A stretch of DNA of 64,000 bases from Acanthococcus lagerstroemiae. Its lineage: Eukaryota > Arthropoda > Insecta > Hemiptera > Eriococcidae. Below are positions 50,140 through 62,800 of the stretch, piece after piece; position 1 is the stretch's first letter; the number at the start of each line of letters is the position of its first letter. The notes under the pieces were generated by a model. That model searched no databases and was not told the DNA's origin. It worked only from the letters and a program-made list of their open reading frames with translations. The stretch covers positions 42,482,955 through 42,546,954 of the forward strand of contig CM063111.1 in NCBI GenBank assembly GCA_031841125.1, given 5' to 3'. Both the position numbers and the translations under genes were made by a program.

Positions 50140-52050
50140 ATTCCCCTAGCTCCCCCCAGTCCGGAGATTTTCGCATTTTATTAGTTCCCCCCAGGAAATT
50201 TAGCGAATTCGAAAACGTCAATTGGTGTAGATTGTATTGCATATTCGACAAGTGGAAGGCATAATAAATTATTCGAAAATTCGATGGCGTGTGGACGAAA
50301 TTAATAACGGTAATGTGGTGACGCCTTCAACGCGTTGAGTATGCCATTTCATCTACCGGAATTGACGTTTTCAAAATCTCTAATTTCCTGGGGCGAACTG
50401 ATAAAATGCGAAAATCTCGCGATTGGGGGCAGCTACCGCGAATCTTTTTGAATGTTCCGTAAGAGGGCATCATTTTGATTTCAAATTTTCAAACCGCATT
50501 CCCCTAGCTCCCCCCAGTCCGGAGATTTTCGCATTTTATTAGTTCCCCCCAGGAAATTTAGCGAATATGAAAACGACAATTGGTGTAGATTGTATTGCAT
50601 ATTCGACAAGTGGAAGGCATAATAAATTATTCGAAAATTCGATGGCGTGTGGACGAAATTAATAACGGTAATGTGGTGACGCCTTCAACGCGTTGAGTAT
50701 GCCATTTCATCTACCGGAATTGACGTTTTCAAAATCTCTAATTTCCTGGGGCGAACTGATAAAATGCGAAAATCTCGCGATTGGGGGCAGCTACCGCGAA
50801 TCTTTTTGAATGTTCCGTAAGAGGGCATCATTTTGATTTCAAATTTTCAAACCGCATTCCCCTAGCTCCCCCCAGTCCGGAGATTTTCGCATTTTATTAG
50901 TTCCCCCCAGGAAATTTAGCGAATTCGAAAACGTCAATTGGTGTAGATTGTATTGCATATTCGACAAGTGGAAGGCATAATAAATTATTCGAAAATTCGA
51001 TGGCGTGTGGACGAAATTAATAACGGTAATGTGGTGACGCCTTCAACGCGTTGAGTATGCCATTTCATCTACCGGAATTGACGTTTTCAAAATCTCCAAT
51101 TTCCTGGGGCGAACTGATAAAATGCGAAAATCTCGCGATTGGGGGCAGCTACCGCGAATCTTTTTGAATGTTCCGTAAGAGGGCATCATTTTGATTTCAA
51201 ATTTTCAAACCGCATTTCCCTAGCTCCCCCCAGTCCGGAAATTTTCGCATTTTATTAGTTCCCCCCAGGAAATTTAGCGAATTCGAAAACGTCAATTGGT
51301 GTAGATTGTATTGCATATTCGACGAGTTGAAGGCATAATAAATTATTCGAAAATTCGATGGCGTGTGGACGAAATTAATAACGGTAATGTGGTGACGCCT
51401 TCAACGCGTTGAGTATGCCATTTCATCTACCGGAATTGACGTTTTCCAAATCTCCAATTTCCTGGGGCGAACTGATAAAATGCGAAAATCTCGCGATTGG
51501 GGGCAGCTACCGCGAATCTTTTTGAATGTTCCGTAAGAGGGCATCATTTTGATTTCAAATTTTCAAACCGCATTTCCCTAGCTCCCCCCAGTCCGGAAAT
51601 TTTCGCATTTTATTAGTTCCCCCCAGGAAATTTAGCGAATTCGAAAACGTCAATTGGTGTAGATTGTATTGCATATTCGACGAGTTGAAGGCATAATAAA
51701 TTATTCGAAAATTCGATGGCGTGTGGACGAAATTAATAACGGTAATGTGGTGACGCCTTCAACGCGTTGAGTATGCCATTTCATCTACCGGAATTGACGT
51801 TTTCAAAATCTCCAATTTCCTGGGGCGAACTGATAAAATGCGAAAATCTCGCGATTGGGGGCAGCTACCGCGAATCTTTTTGAATGTTCCGTAAGAGGGC
51901 ATCATTTTGATTTCAAATTTTCAAACCGCATTTCCCTAGCTCCCCCCAGTCCGGAAATTTTCGCATTTTATTAGTTCCCCCCAGGAAATTTAGCGAATAT
52001 GAAAACGACAATTGGTGTAGATTGTATTGCATATTCGACAAGTGGAAGGC
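50140..52050. repeat. Variant satellite subfamily, block 2
   Basis: Monomers at about 50140-50970 carry the same linked changes as 44517-45900. After two ordinary monomers the gaatatgaaaacgacaa and gacaagtgg changes appear again at about 51996-52045 on an otherwise ordinary background. A lone cattcccctag/ggagattttcg monomer also lies near 36190. This patchwork fits unequal exchange and gene conversion. Confidence 0.85.
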
Positions 52051-55000
52051 ATAATAAATTATTCGAAAATTCGATGGCGTGTGGACGAAATTAATAACGG
52101 TAATGTGGTGACGCCTTCAACGCGTTGAGTATGCCATTTCATCTACCGGAATTGACGTTTTCAAAATCTCCAATTTCCTGGGGCGAACTGATAAAATGCG
52201 AAAATCTCGCGATTGGGGGCAGCTACCGCGAATCTTTTTGAATGTTCCGTAAGAGGGCATCATTTTGATTTCAAATTTTCAAACCGCATTTCCCTAGCTC
52301 CCCCCAGTCCGGAAATTTTCGCATTTTATTAGTTCCCCCCAGGAAATTTAGCGAATTCGAAAACGTCAATTGGTGTAGATTGTATTGCATATTCGACGAG
52401 TTGAAGGCATAATAAATTATTCGAAAATTCGATGGCGTGTGGACGAAATTAATAACGGTAATGTGGTGACGCCTTCAACGCGTTGAGTATGCCATTTCAT
52501 CTACCGGAATTGACGTTTTCCAAATCTCCAATTTCCTGGGGCGAACTGATAAAATGCGAAAATCTCGCGATTGGGGGCAGCTACCGCGAATCTTTTTGAA
52601 TGTTCCGTAAGAGGGCATCATTTTGATTTCAAATTTTCAAACCGCATTTCCCTAGCTCCCCCCAGTCCGGAAATTTTCGCATTTTATTAGTTCCCCCCAG
52701 GAAATTTAGCGAATTCGAAAACGTCAATTGGTGTAGATTGTATTGCATATTCGACGAGTTGAAGGCATAATAAATTATTCGAAAATTCGATGGCGTGTGG
52801 ACGAAATTAATAACGGTAATGTGGTGACGCCTTCAACGCGTTGAGTATGCCATTTCATCTACCGGAATTGACGTTTTCCAAATCTCCAATTTCCTGGGGC
52901 GAACTGATAAAATGCGAAAATCTCGCGATTGGGGGCAGCTACCGCGAATCTTTTTGAATGTTCCGTAAGAGGGCATCATTTTGATTTCAAATTTTCAAAC
53001 CGCATTTCCCTAGCTCCCCCCAGTCCGGAAATTTTCGCATTTTATTAGTTCCCCCCAGGAAATTTAGCGAATTCGAAAACGTCAATTGGTGTAGATTGTA
53101 TTGCATATTCGACGAGTTGAAGGCATAATAAATTATTCGAAAATTCGATGGCGTGTGGACGAAATTAATAACGGTAATGTGGTGACGCCTTCAACGCGTT
53201 GAGTATGCCATTTCATCTACCGGAATTGACGTTTTCCAAATCTCCAATTTCCTGGGGCGAACTGATAAAATGCGAAAATCTCGCGATTGGGGGCAGCTAC
53301 CGCGAATCTTTTTGAATGTTCCGTAAGGGGGCATCATTTTGATTTCAAATTTTCAAACCGCATTTCCCTAGCTCCCCCCAGTCCGGAAATTTTCGCATTT
53401 TATTAGTTCCCCCCAGGAAATTTAGCGAATTCGAAAACGTCAATTGGTGTAGATTGTATTGCATATTCGACGAGTTGAAGGCATAATAAATTATTCGAAA
53501 ATTCGATGGCGTGTGGACGAAATTAATAACGGTAATGTGGTGACGCCTTCAACGCGTTGAGTATGCCATTTCATCTACCGGAATTGACGTTTTCAAATCT
53601 CCAATTTCCTGGGGCGAACTGATAAAATGCGAAAATCTCGCGATTGGGGGCAGCTACCGCGAATCTTTTTGAATGTTCCGTAAGGGGGCATCATTTTGAT
53701 TTCAAATTTTCAAACCGCATTTCCCTAGCTCCCCCCAGTCCGGAAATTTTCGCATTTTATTAGTTCCCCCCAGGAAATTTAGCGAATTCGAAAACGTCAA
53801 TTGGTGTAGATTGTATTGCATATTCGACGAGTTGAAGGCATAATAAATTATTCGAAAATTCGATGGCGTGTGGACGAAATTAATAACGGTAATGTGGTGA
53901 CGCCTTCAACGCGTTGAGTATGCCATTTCATCTACCGGAATTGACGTTTTCCAAATCTCCAATTTCCTGGGGCGAACTGATAAAATGCGAAAATCTCGCG
54001 ATTGGGGGCAGCTACCGCGAATCTTTTTGAATGTTCCGTAAGGGGGCATCATTTTGATTTCAAATTTTCAAACCGCATTTCCCTAGCTCCCCCCAGTCCG
54101 GAAATTTTCGCATTTTATTAGTTCCCCCCAGGAAATTTAGCGAATTCGAAAACGTCAATTGGTGTAGATTGTATTGCATATTCGACGAGTTGAAGGCATA
54201 ATAAATTATTCGAAAATTCGATGGCGTGTGGACGAAATTAATAACGGTAATGTGGTGACGCCTTCAACGCGTTGAGTATGCCATTTCATCTACCGGAATT
54301 GACGTTTTCCAAATCTCCAATTTCCTGGGGCGAACTGATAAAATGCGAAAATCTCGCGATTGGGGGCAGCTACCGCGAATCTTTTTGAATGTTCCGTAAG
54401 AGGGCATCATTTTGATTTCAAATTTTCAAACCGCATTTCCCTAGCTCCCCCCAGTCCGGAAATTTTCGCATTTTATTAGTTCCCCCCAGGAAATTTAGCG
54501 AATTCGAAAACGTCAATTGGTGTAGATTGTATTGCATATTCGACGAGTTGAAGGCATAATAAATTATTCGAAAATTCGATGGCGTGTGGACGAAATTAAT
54601 AACGGTAATGTGGTGACGCCTTCAACGCGTTGAGTATGCCATTTCATCTACCGGAATTGACGTTTTCAAAATCTCCAATTTCCTGGGGCGAACTGATAAA
54701 ATGCGAAAATCTCGCGATTGGGGGCAGCTACCGCGAATCTTTTTGAATGTTCCGTAAGAGGGCATCATTTTGATTTCAAATTTTCAAACCGCATTTCCCT
54801 AGCTCCCCCCAGTCCGGAAATTTTCGCATTTTATTAGTTCCCCCCAGGAAATTTAGCGAATTCGAAAACGTCAATTGGTGTAGATTGTATTGCATATTCG
54901 ACGAGTTGAAGGCATAATAAATTATTCGAAAATTCGATGGCGTGTGGACGAAATTAATAACGGTAATGTGGTGACGCCTTCAACGCGTTGAGTATGCCAT

Positions 55001-56894
55001 TTCATCTACCGGAATTGACGTTTTCAAATCTCCAATTTCCTGGGGCGAACTGATAAAATGCGAAAATCTCGCGATTGGGGGCAGCTACCGCGAATCTTTT
55101 TGAATGTTCCGTAAGAGGGCATCATTTTGATTTCAAATTTTCAAACCGCATTTCCCTAGCTCCCCCCAGTCCGGAAATTTTCGCATTTTATTAGTTCCCC
55201 CCAGGAAATTTAGCGAATTCGAAAACGTCAATTGGTGTAGATTGTATTGCATATTCGACGAGTTGAAGGCATAATAAATTATTCGAAAATTCGATGGCGT
55301 GTGGACGAAATTAATAACGGTAATGTGGTGACGCCTTCAACGCGTTGAGTATGCCATTTCATCTACCGGAATTGACGTTTTCCAAATCTCCAATTTCCTG
55401 GGGCGAACTGATAAAATGCGAAAATCTCGCGATTGGGGGCAGCTACCGCGAATCTTTTTGAATGTTCCGTAAGAGGGCATCATTTTGATTTCAAATTTTC
55501 AAACCGCATTTCCCTAGCTCCCCCCAGTCCGGAAATTTTCGCATTTTATTAGTTCCCCCCAGGAAATTTAGCGAATTCGAAAACGTCAATTGGTGTAGAT
55601 TGTATTGCATATTCGACGAGTTGAAGGCATAATAAATTATTCGAAAATTCGATGGCGTGTGGACGAAATTAATAACGGTAATGTGGTGACGCCTTCAACG
55701 CGTTGAGTATGCCATTTCATCTACCGGAATTGACGTTTTCCAAATCTCCAATTTCCTGGGGCGAACTGATAAAATGCGAAAATCTCGCGATTGGGGGCAG
55801 CTACCGCGAATCTTTTTGAATGTTCCGTAAGAGGGCATCATTTTGATTTCAAATTTTCAAACCGCATTTCCCTAGCTCCCCCCAGTCCGGAAATTTTCGC
55901 ATTTTATTAGTTCCCCCCAGGAAATTTAGCGAATTCGAAAACGTCAATTGGTGTAGATTGTATTGCATATTCGACGAGTTGAAGGCATAATAAATTATTC
56001 GAAAATTCGATGGCGTGTGGACGAAATTAATAACGGTAATGTGGTGACGCCTTCAACGCGTTGAGTATGCCATTTCATCTACCGGAATTGACGTTTTCCA
56101 AATCTCCAATTTCCTGGGGCGAACTGATAAAATGCGAAAATCTCGCGATTGGGGGCAGCTACCGCGAATCTTTTTGAATGTTCCGTAAGAGGGCATCATT
56201 TTGATTTCAAATTTTCAAACCGCATTTCCCTAGCTCCCCCCAGTCCGGAAATTTTCGCATTTTATTAGTTCCCCCCAGGAAATTTAGCGAATTCGAAAAC
56301 GTCAATTGGTGTAGATTGTATTGCATATTCGACGAGTTGAAGGCATAATAAATTATTCGAAAATTCGATGGCGTGTGGACGAAATTAATAACGGTAATGT
56401 GGTGACGCCTTCAACGCGTTGAGTATGCCATTTCATCTACCGGAATTGACGTTTTCAAAATCTCCAATTTCCTGGGGCGAACTGATAAAATGCGAAAATC
56501 TCGCGATTGGGGGCAGCTACCGCGAATCTTTTTGAATGTTCCGTAAGAGGGCATCATTTTGATTTCAAATTTTCAAACCGCATTTCCCTAGCTCCCCCCA
56601 GTCCGGAAATTTTCGCATTTTATTAGTTCCCCCCAGGAAATTTAGCGAATTCGAAAACGTCAATTGGTGTAGATTGTATTGCATATTCGACGAGTTGAAG
56701 GCATAATAAATTATTCGAAAATTCGATGGCGTGTGGACGAAATTAATAACGGTAATGTGGTGACGCCTTCAACGCGTTGAGTATGCCATTTCATCTACCG
56801 GAATTGACGTTTTCCAAATCTCCAATTTCCTGGGGCGAACTGATAAAATGCGAAAATCTCGCGATTGGGGGCAGCTACCGCGAATCTTTTTGAA

Positions 56895-59800
56895 TGTTCC
56901 GTAAGGGGGCATCATTTTGATTTCAAATTTTCAAACCGCATTTCCCTAGCTCCCCCCAGTCCGGAAATTTTCGCATTTTATTAGTTCCCCCCAGGAAATT
57001 TAGCGAATTCGAAAACGTCAATTGGTGTAGATTGTATTGCATATTCGACGAGTTGAAGGCATAATAAATTATTCGAAAATTCGATGGCGTGTGGACGAAA
57101 TTAATAACGGTAATGTGGTGACGCCTTCAACGCGTTGAGTATGCCATTTCATCTACCGGAATTGACGTTTTCAAAATCTCCAATTTCCTGGGGCGAACTG
57201 ATAAAATGCGAAAATCTCGCGATTGGGGGCAGCTACCGCGAATCTTTTTGAATGTTCCGTAAGGGGCATCATTTTGATTTCAAATTTTCAAACCGCATTT
57301 CCCTAGCTCCCCCCAGTCCGGAAATTTTCGCATTTTATTAGTTCCCCCCAGGAAATTTAGCGAATTCGAAAACGTCAATTGGTGTAGATTGTATTGCATA
57401 TTCGACGAGTTGAAGGCATAATAAATTATTCGAAAATTCGATGGCGTGTGGACGAAATTAATAACGGTAATGTGGTGACGCCTTCAACGCGTTGAGTATG
57501 CCATTTCATCTACCGGAATTGACGTTTTCCAAATCTCCAATTTCCTGGGGCGAACTGATAAAATGCGAAAATCTCGCGATTGGGGGCAGCTACCGCGAAT
57601 CTTTTTGAATGTTCCGTAAGGGGGCATCATTTTGATTTCAAATTTTCAAACCGCATTTCCCTAGCTCCCCCCAGTCCGGAAATTTTCGCATTTTATTAGT
57701 TCCCCCCAGGAAATTTAGCGAATTCGAAAACGTCAATTGGTGTAGATTGTATTGCATATTCGACGAGTTGAAGGCATAATAAATTATTCGAAAATTCGAT
57801 GGCGTGTGGACGAAATTAATAACGGTAATGTGGTGACGCCTTCAACGCGTTGAGTATGCCATTTCATCTACCGGAATTGACGTTTTCAAAATCTCCAATT
57901 TCCTGGGGCGAACTGATAAAATGCGAAAATCTCGCGATTGGGGGCAGCTACCGCGAATCTTTTTGAATGTTCCGTAAGGGGGCATCATTTTGATTTCAAA
58001 TTTTCAAACCGCATTTCCCTAGCTCCCCCCAGTCCGGAAATTTTCGCATTTTATTAGTTCCCCCCAGGAAATTTAGCGAATTCGAAAACGTCAATTGGTG
58101 TAGATTGTATTGCATATTCGACGAGTTGAAGGCATAATAAATTATTCGAAAATTCGATGGCGTGTGGACGAAATTAATAACGGTAATGTGGTGACGCCTT
58201 CAACGCGTTGAGTATGCCATTTCATCTACCGGAATTGACGTTTTCCAAATCTCCAATTTCCTGGGGCGAACTGATAAAATGCGAAAATCTCGCGATTGGG
58301 GGCAGCTACCGCGAATCTTTTTGAATGTTCCGTAAGGGGGCATCATTTTGATTTCAAATTTTCAAACCGCATTTCCCTAGCTCCCCCCAGTCCGGAAATT
58401 TTCGCATTTTATTAGTTCCCCCCAGGAAATTTAGCGAATTCGAAAACGTCAATTGGTGTAGATTGTATTGCATATTCGACGAGTTGAAGGCATAATAAAT
58501 TATTCGAAAATTCGATGGCGTGTGGACGAAATTAATAACGGTAATGTGGTGACGCCTTCAACGCGTTGAGTATGCCATTTCATCTACCGGAATTGACGTT
58601 TTCCAAATCTCCAATTTCCTGGGGCGAACTGATAAAATGCGAAAATCTCGCGATTGGGGGCAGCTACCGCGAATCTTTTTGAATGTTCCGTAAGGGGGCA
58701 TCATTTTGATTTCAAATTTTCAAACCGCATTTCCCTAGCTCCCCCCAGTCCGGAAATTTTCGCATTTTATTAGTTCCCCCCAGGAAATTTAGCGAATTCG
58801 AAAACGTCAATTGGTGTAGATTGTATTGCATATTCGACGAGTTGAAGGCATAATAAATTATTCGAAAATTCGATGGCGTGTGGACGAAATTAATAACGGT
58901 AATGTGGTGACGCCTTCAACGCGTTGAGTATGCCATTTCATCTACCGGAATTGACGTTTTCCAAATCTCCAATTTCCTGGGGCGAACTGATAAAATGCGA
59001 AAATCTCGCGATTGGGGGCAGCTACCGCGAATCTTTTTGAATGTTCCGTAAGGGGGCATCATTTTGATTTCAAATTTTCAAACCGCATTTCCCTAGCTCC
59101 CCCCAGTCCGGAAATTTTCGCATTTTATTAGTTCCCCCCAGGAAATTTAGCGAATTCGAAAACGTCAATTGGTGTAGATTGTATTGCATATTCGACGAGT
59201 TGAAGGCATAATAAATTATTCGAAAATTCGATGGCGTGTGGACGAAATTAATAACGGTAATGTGGTGACGCCTTCAACGCGTTGAGTATGCCATTTCATC
59301 TACCGGAATTGACGTTTTCCAAATCTCCAATTTCCTGGGGCGAACTGATAAAATGCGAAAATCTCGCGATTGGGGGCAGCTACCGCGAATCTTTTTGAAT
59401 GTTCCGTAAGGGGGCATCATTTTGATTTCAAATTTTCAAACCGCATTTCCCTAGCTCCCCCCAGTCCGGAAATTTTCGCATTTTATTAGTTCCCCCCAGG
59501 AAATTTAGCGAATTCGAAAACGTCAATTGGTGTAGATTGTATTGCATATTCGACGAGTTGAAGGCATAATAAATTATTCGAAAATTCGATGGCGTGTGGA
59601 CGAAATTAATAACGGTAATGTGGTGACGCCTTCAACGCGTTGAGTATGCCATTTCATCTACCGGAATTGACGTTTTCCAAATCTCCAATTTCCTGGGGCG
59701 AACTGATAAAATGCGAAAATCTCGCGATTGGGGGCAGCTACCGCGAATCTTTTTGAATGTTCCGTAAGGGGGCATCATTTTGATTTCAAATTTTCAAACC

Positions 59801-62800
59801 GCATTTCCCTAGCTCCCCCCAGTCCGGAAATTTTCGCATTTTATTAGTTCCCCCCAGGAAATTTAGCGAATTCGAAAACGTCAATTGGTGTAGATTGTAT
59901 TGCATATTCGACGAGTTGAAGGCATAATAAATTATTCGAAAATTCGATGGCGTGTGGACGAAATTAATAACGGTAATGTGGTGACGCCTTCAACGCGTTG
60001 AGTATGCCATTTCATCTACCGGAATTGACGTTTTCCAAATCTCCAATTTCCTGGGGCGAACTGATAAAATGCGAAAATCTCGCGATTGGGGGCAGCTACC
60101 GCGAATCTTTTTGAATGTTCCGTAAGGGGGCATCATTTTGATTTCAAATTTTCAAACCGCATTTCCCTAGCTCCCCCCAGTCCGGAAATTTTCGCATTTT
60201 ATTAGTTCCCCCCAGGAAATTTAGCGAATTCGAAAACGTCAATTGGTGTAGATTGTATTGCATATTCGACGAGTTGAAGGCATAATAAATTATTCGAAAA
60301 TTCGATGGCGTGTGGACGAAATTAATAACGGTAATGTGGTGACGCCTTCAACGCGTTGAGTATGCCATTTCATCTACCGGAATTGACGTTTTCCAAATCT
60401 CCAATTTCCTGGGGCGAACTGATAAAATGCGAAAATCTCGCGATTGGGGGCAGCTACCGCGAATCTTTTTGAATGTTCCGTAAGGGGGCATCATTTTGAT
60501 TTCAAATTTTCAAACCGCATTTCCCTAGCTCCCCCCAGTCCGGAAATTTTCGCATTTTATTAGTTCCCCCCAGGAAATTTAGCGAATTCGAAAACGTCAA
60601 TTGGTGTAGATTGTATTGCATATTCGACGAGTTGAAGGCATAATAAATTATTCGAAAATTCGATGGCGTGTGGACGAAATTAATAACGGTAATGTGGTGA
60701 CGCCTTCAACGCGTTGAGTATGCCATTTCATCTACCGGAATTGACGTTTTCCAAATCTCCAATTTCCTGGGGCGAACTGATAAAATGCGAAAATCTCGCG
60801 ATTGGGGGCAGCTACCGCGAATCTTTTTGAATGTTCCGTAAGGGGGCATCATTTTGATTTCAAATTTTCAAACCGCATTTCCCTAGCTCCCCCCAGTCCG
60901 GAAATTTTCGCATTTTATTAGTTCCCCCCAGGAAATTTAGCGAATTCGAAAACGTCAATTGGTGTAGATTGTATTGCATATTCGACGAGTTGAAGGCATA
61001 ATAAATTATTCGAAAATTCGATGGCGTGTGGACGAAATTAATAACGGTAATGTGGTGACGCCTTCAACGCGTTGAGTATGCCATTTCATCTACCGGAATT
61101 GACGTTTTCCAAATCTCCAATTTCCTGGGGCGAACTGATAAAATGCGAAAATCTCGCGATTGGGGGCAGCTACCGCGAATCTTTTTGAATGTTCCGTAAG
61201 GGGGCATCATTTTGATTTCAAATTTTCAAACCGCATTTCCCTAGCTCCCCCCAGTCCGGAAATTTTCGCATTTTATTAGTTCCCCCCAGGAAATTTATCG
61301 AATTCGAAAACGTCAATTGGTGTAGATTGTATTGCATATTCGACGAGTTGAAGGCATAATAAATTATTCGAAAATTCGATGGCGTGTGGACGAAATTAAT
61401 AACGGTAATGTGGTGACGCCTTCAACGCGTTGAGTATGCCATTTCATCTACCGGAATTGACGTTTTCCAAATCTCCAATTTCCTGGGGCGAACTGATAAA
61501 ATGCGAAAATCTCGCGATTGGGGGCAGCTACCGCGAATCTTTTTGAATGTTCCGTAAGGGGGCATCATTTTGATTTCAAATTTTCAAACCGCATTTCCCT
61601 AGCTCCCCCCAGTCCGGAAATTTTCGCATTTTATTAGTTCCCCCCAGGAAATTTAGCGAATTCGAAAACGTCAATTGGTGTAGATTGTATTGCATATTCG
61701 ACGAGTTGAAGGCATAATAAATTATTCGAAAATTCGATGGCGTGTGGACGAAATTAATAACGGTAATGTGGTGACGCCTTCAACGCGTTGAGTATGCCAT
61801 TTCATCTACCGGAATTGACGTTTTCCAAATCTCCAATTTCCTGGGGCGAACTGATAAAATGCGAAAATCTCGCGATTGGGGGCAGCTACCGCGAATCTTT
61901 TTGAATGTTCCGTAAGGGGGCATCATTTTGATTTCAAATTTTCAAACCGCATTTCCCTAGCTCCCCCCAGTCCGGAAATTTTCGCATTTTATTAGTTCCC
62001 CCCAGGAAATTTAGCGAATTCGAAAACGTCAATTGGTGTAGATTGTATTGCATATTCGACGAGTTGAAGGCATAATAAATTATTCGAAAATTCGATGGCG
62101 TGTGGACGAAATTAATAACGGTAATGTGGTGACGCCTTCAACGCGTTGAGTATGCCATTTCATCTACCGGAATTGACGTTTTCCAAATCTCCAATTTCCT
62201 GGGGCGAACTGATAAAATGCGAAAATCTCGCGATTGGGGGCAGCTACCGCGAATCTTTTTGAATGTTCCGTAAGGGGGCATCATTTTGATTTCAAATTTT
62301 CAAACCGCATTTCCCTAGCTCCCCCAGTCCGGAAATTTTCGCATTTTATTAGTTCCCCCCAGGAAATTTAGCGAATTCGAAAACGTCAATTGGTGTAGAT
62401 TGTATTGCATATTCGACGAGTTGAAGGCATAATAAATTATTCGAAAATTCGATGGCGTGTGGACGAAATTAATAACGGTAATGTGGTGACGCCTTCAACG
62501 CGTTGAGTATGCCATTTCATCTACCGGAATTGACGTTTTCCAAATCTCCAATTTCCTGGGGCGAACTGATAAAATGCGAAAATCTCGCGATTGGGGGCAG
62601 CTACCGCGAATCTTTTTGAATGTTCCGTAAGGGGCATCATTTTGATTTCAAATTTTCAAACCGCATTTCCCTAGCTCCCCCCAGTCCGGAAATTTTCGCA
62701 TTTTATTAGTTCCCCCCAGGAAATTTAGCGAATTCGAAAACGTCAATTGGTGTAGATTGTATTGCATATTCGACGAGTTGAAGGCATAATAAATTATTCG

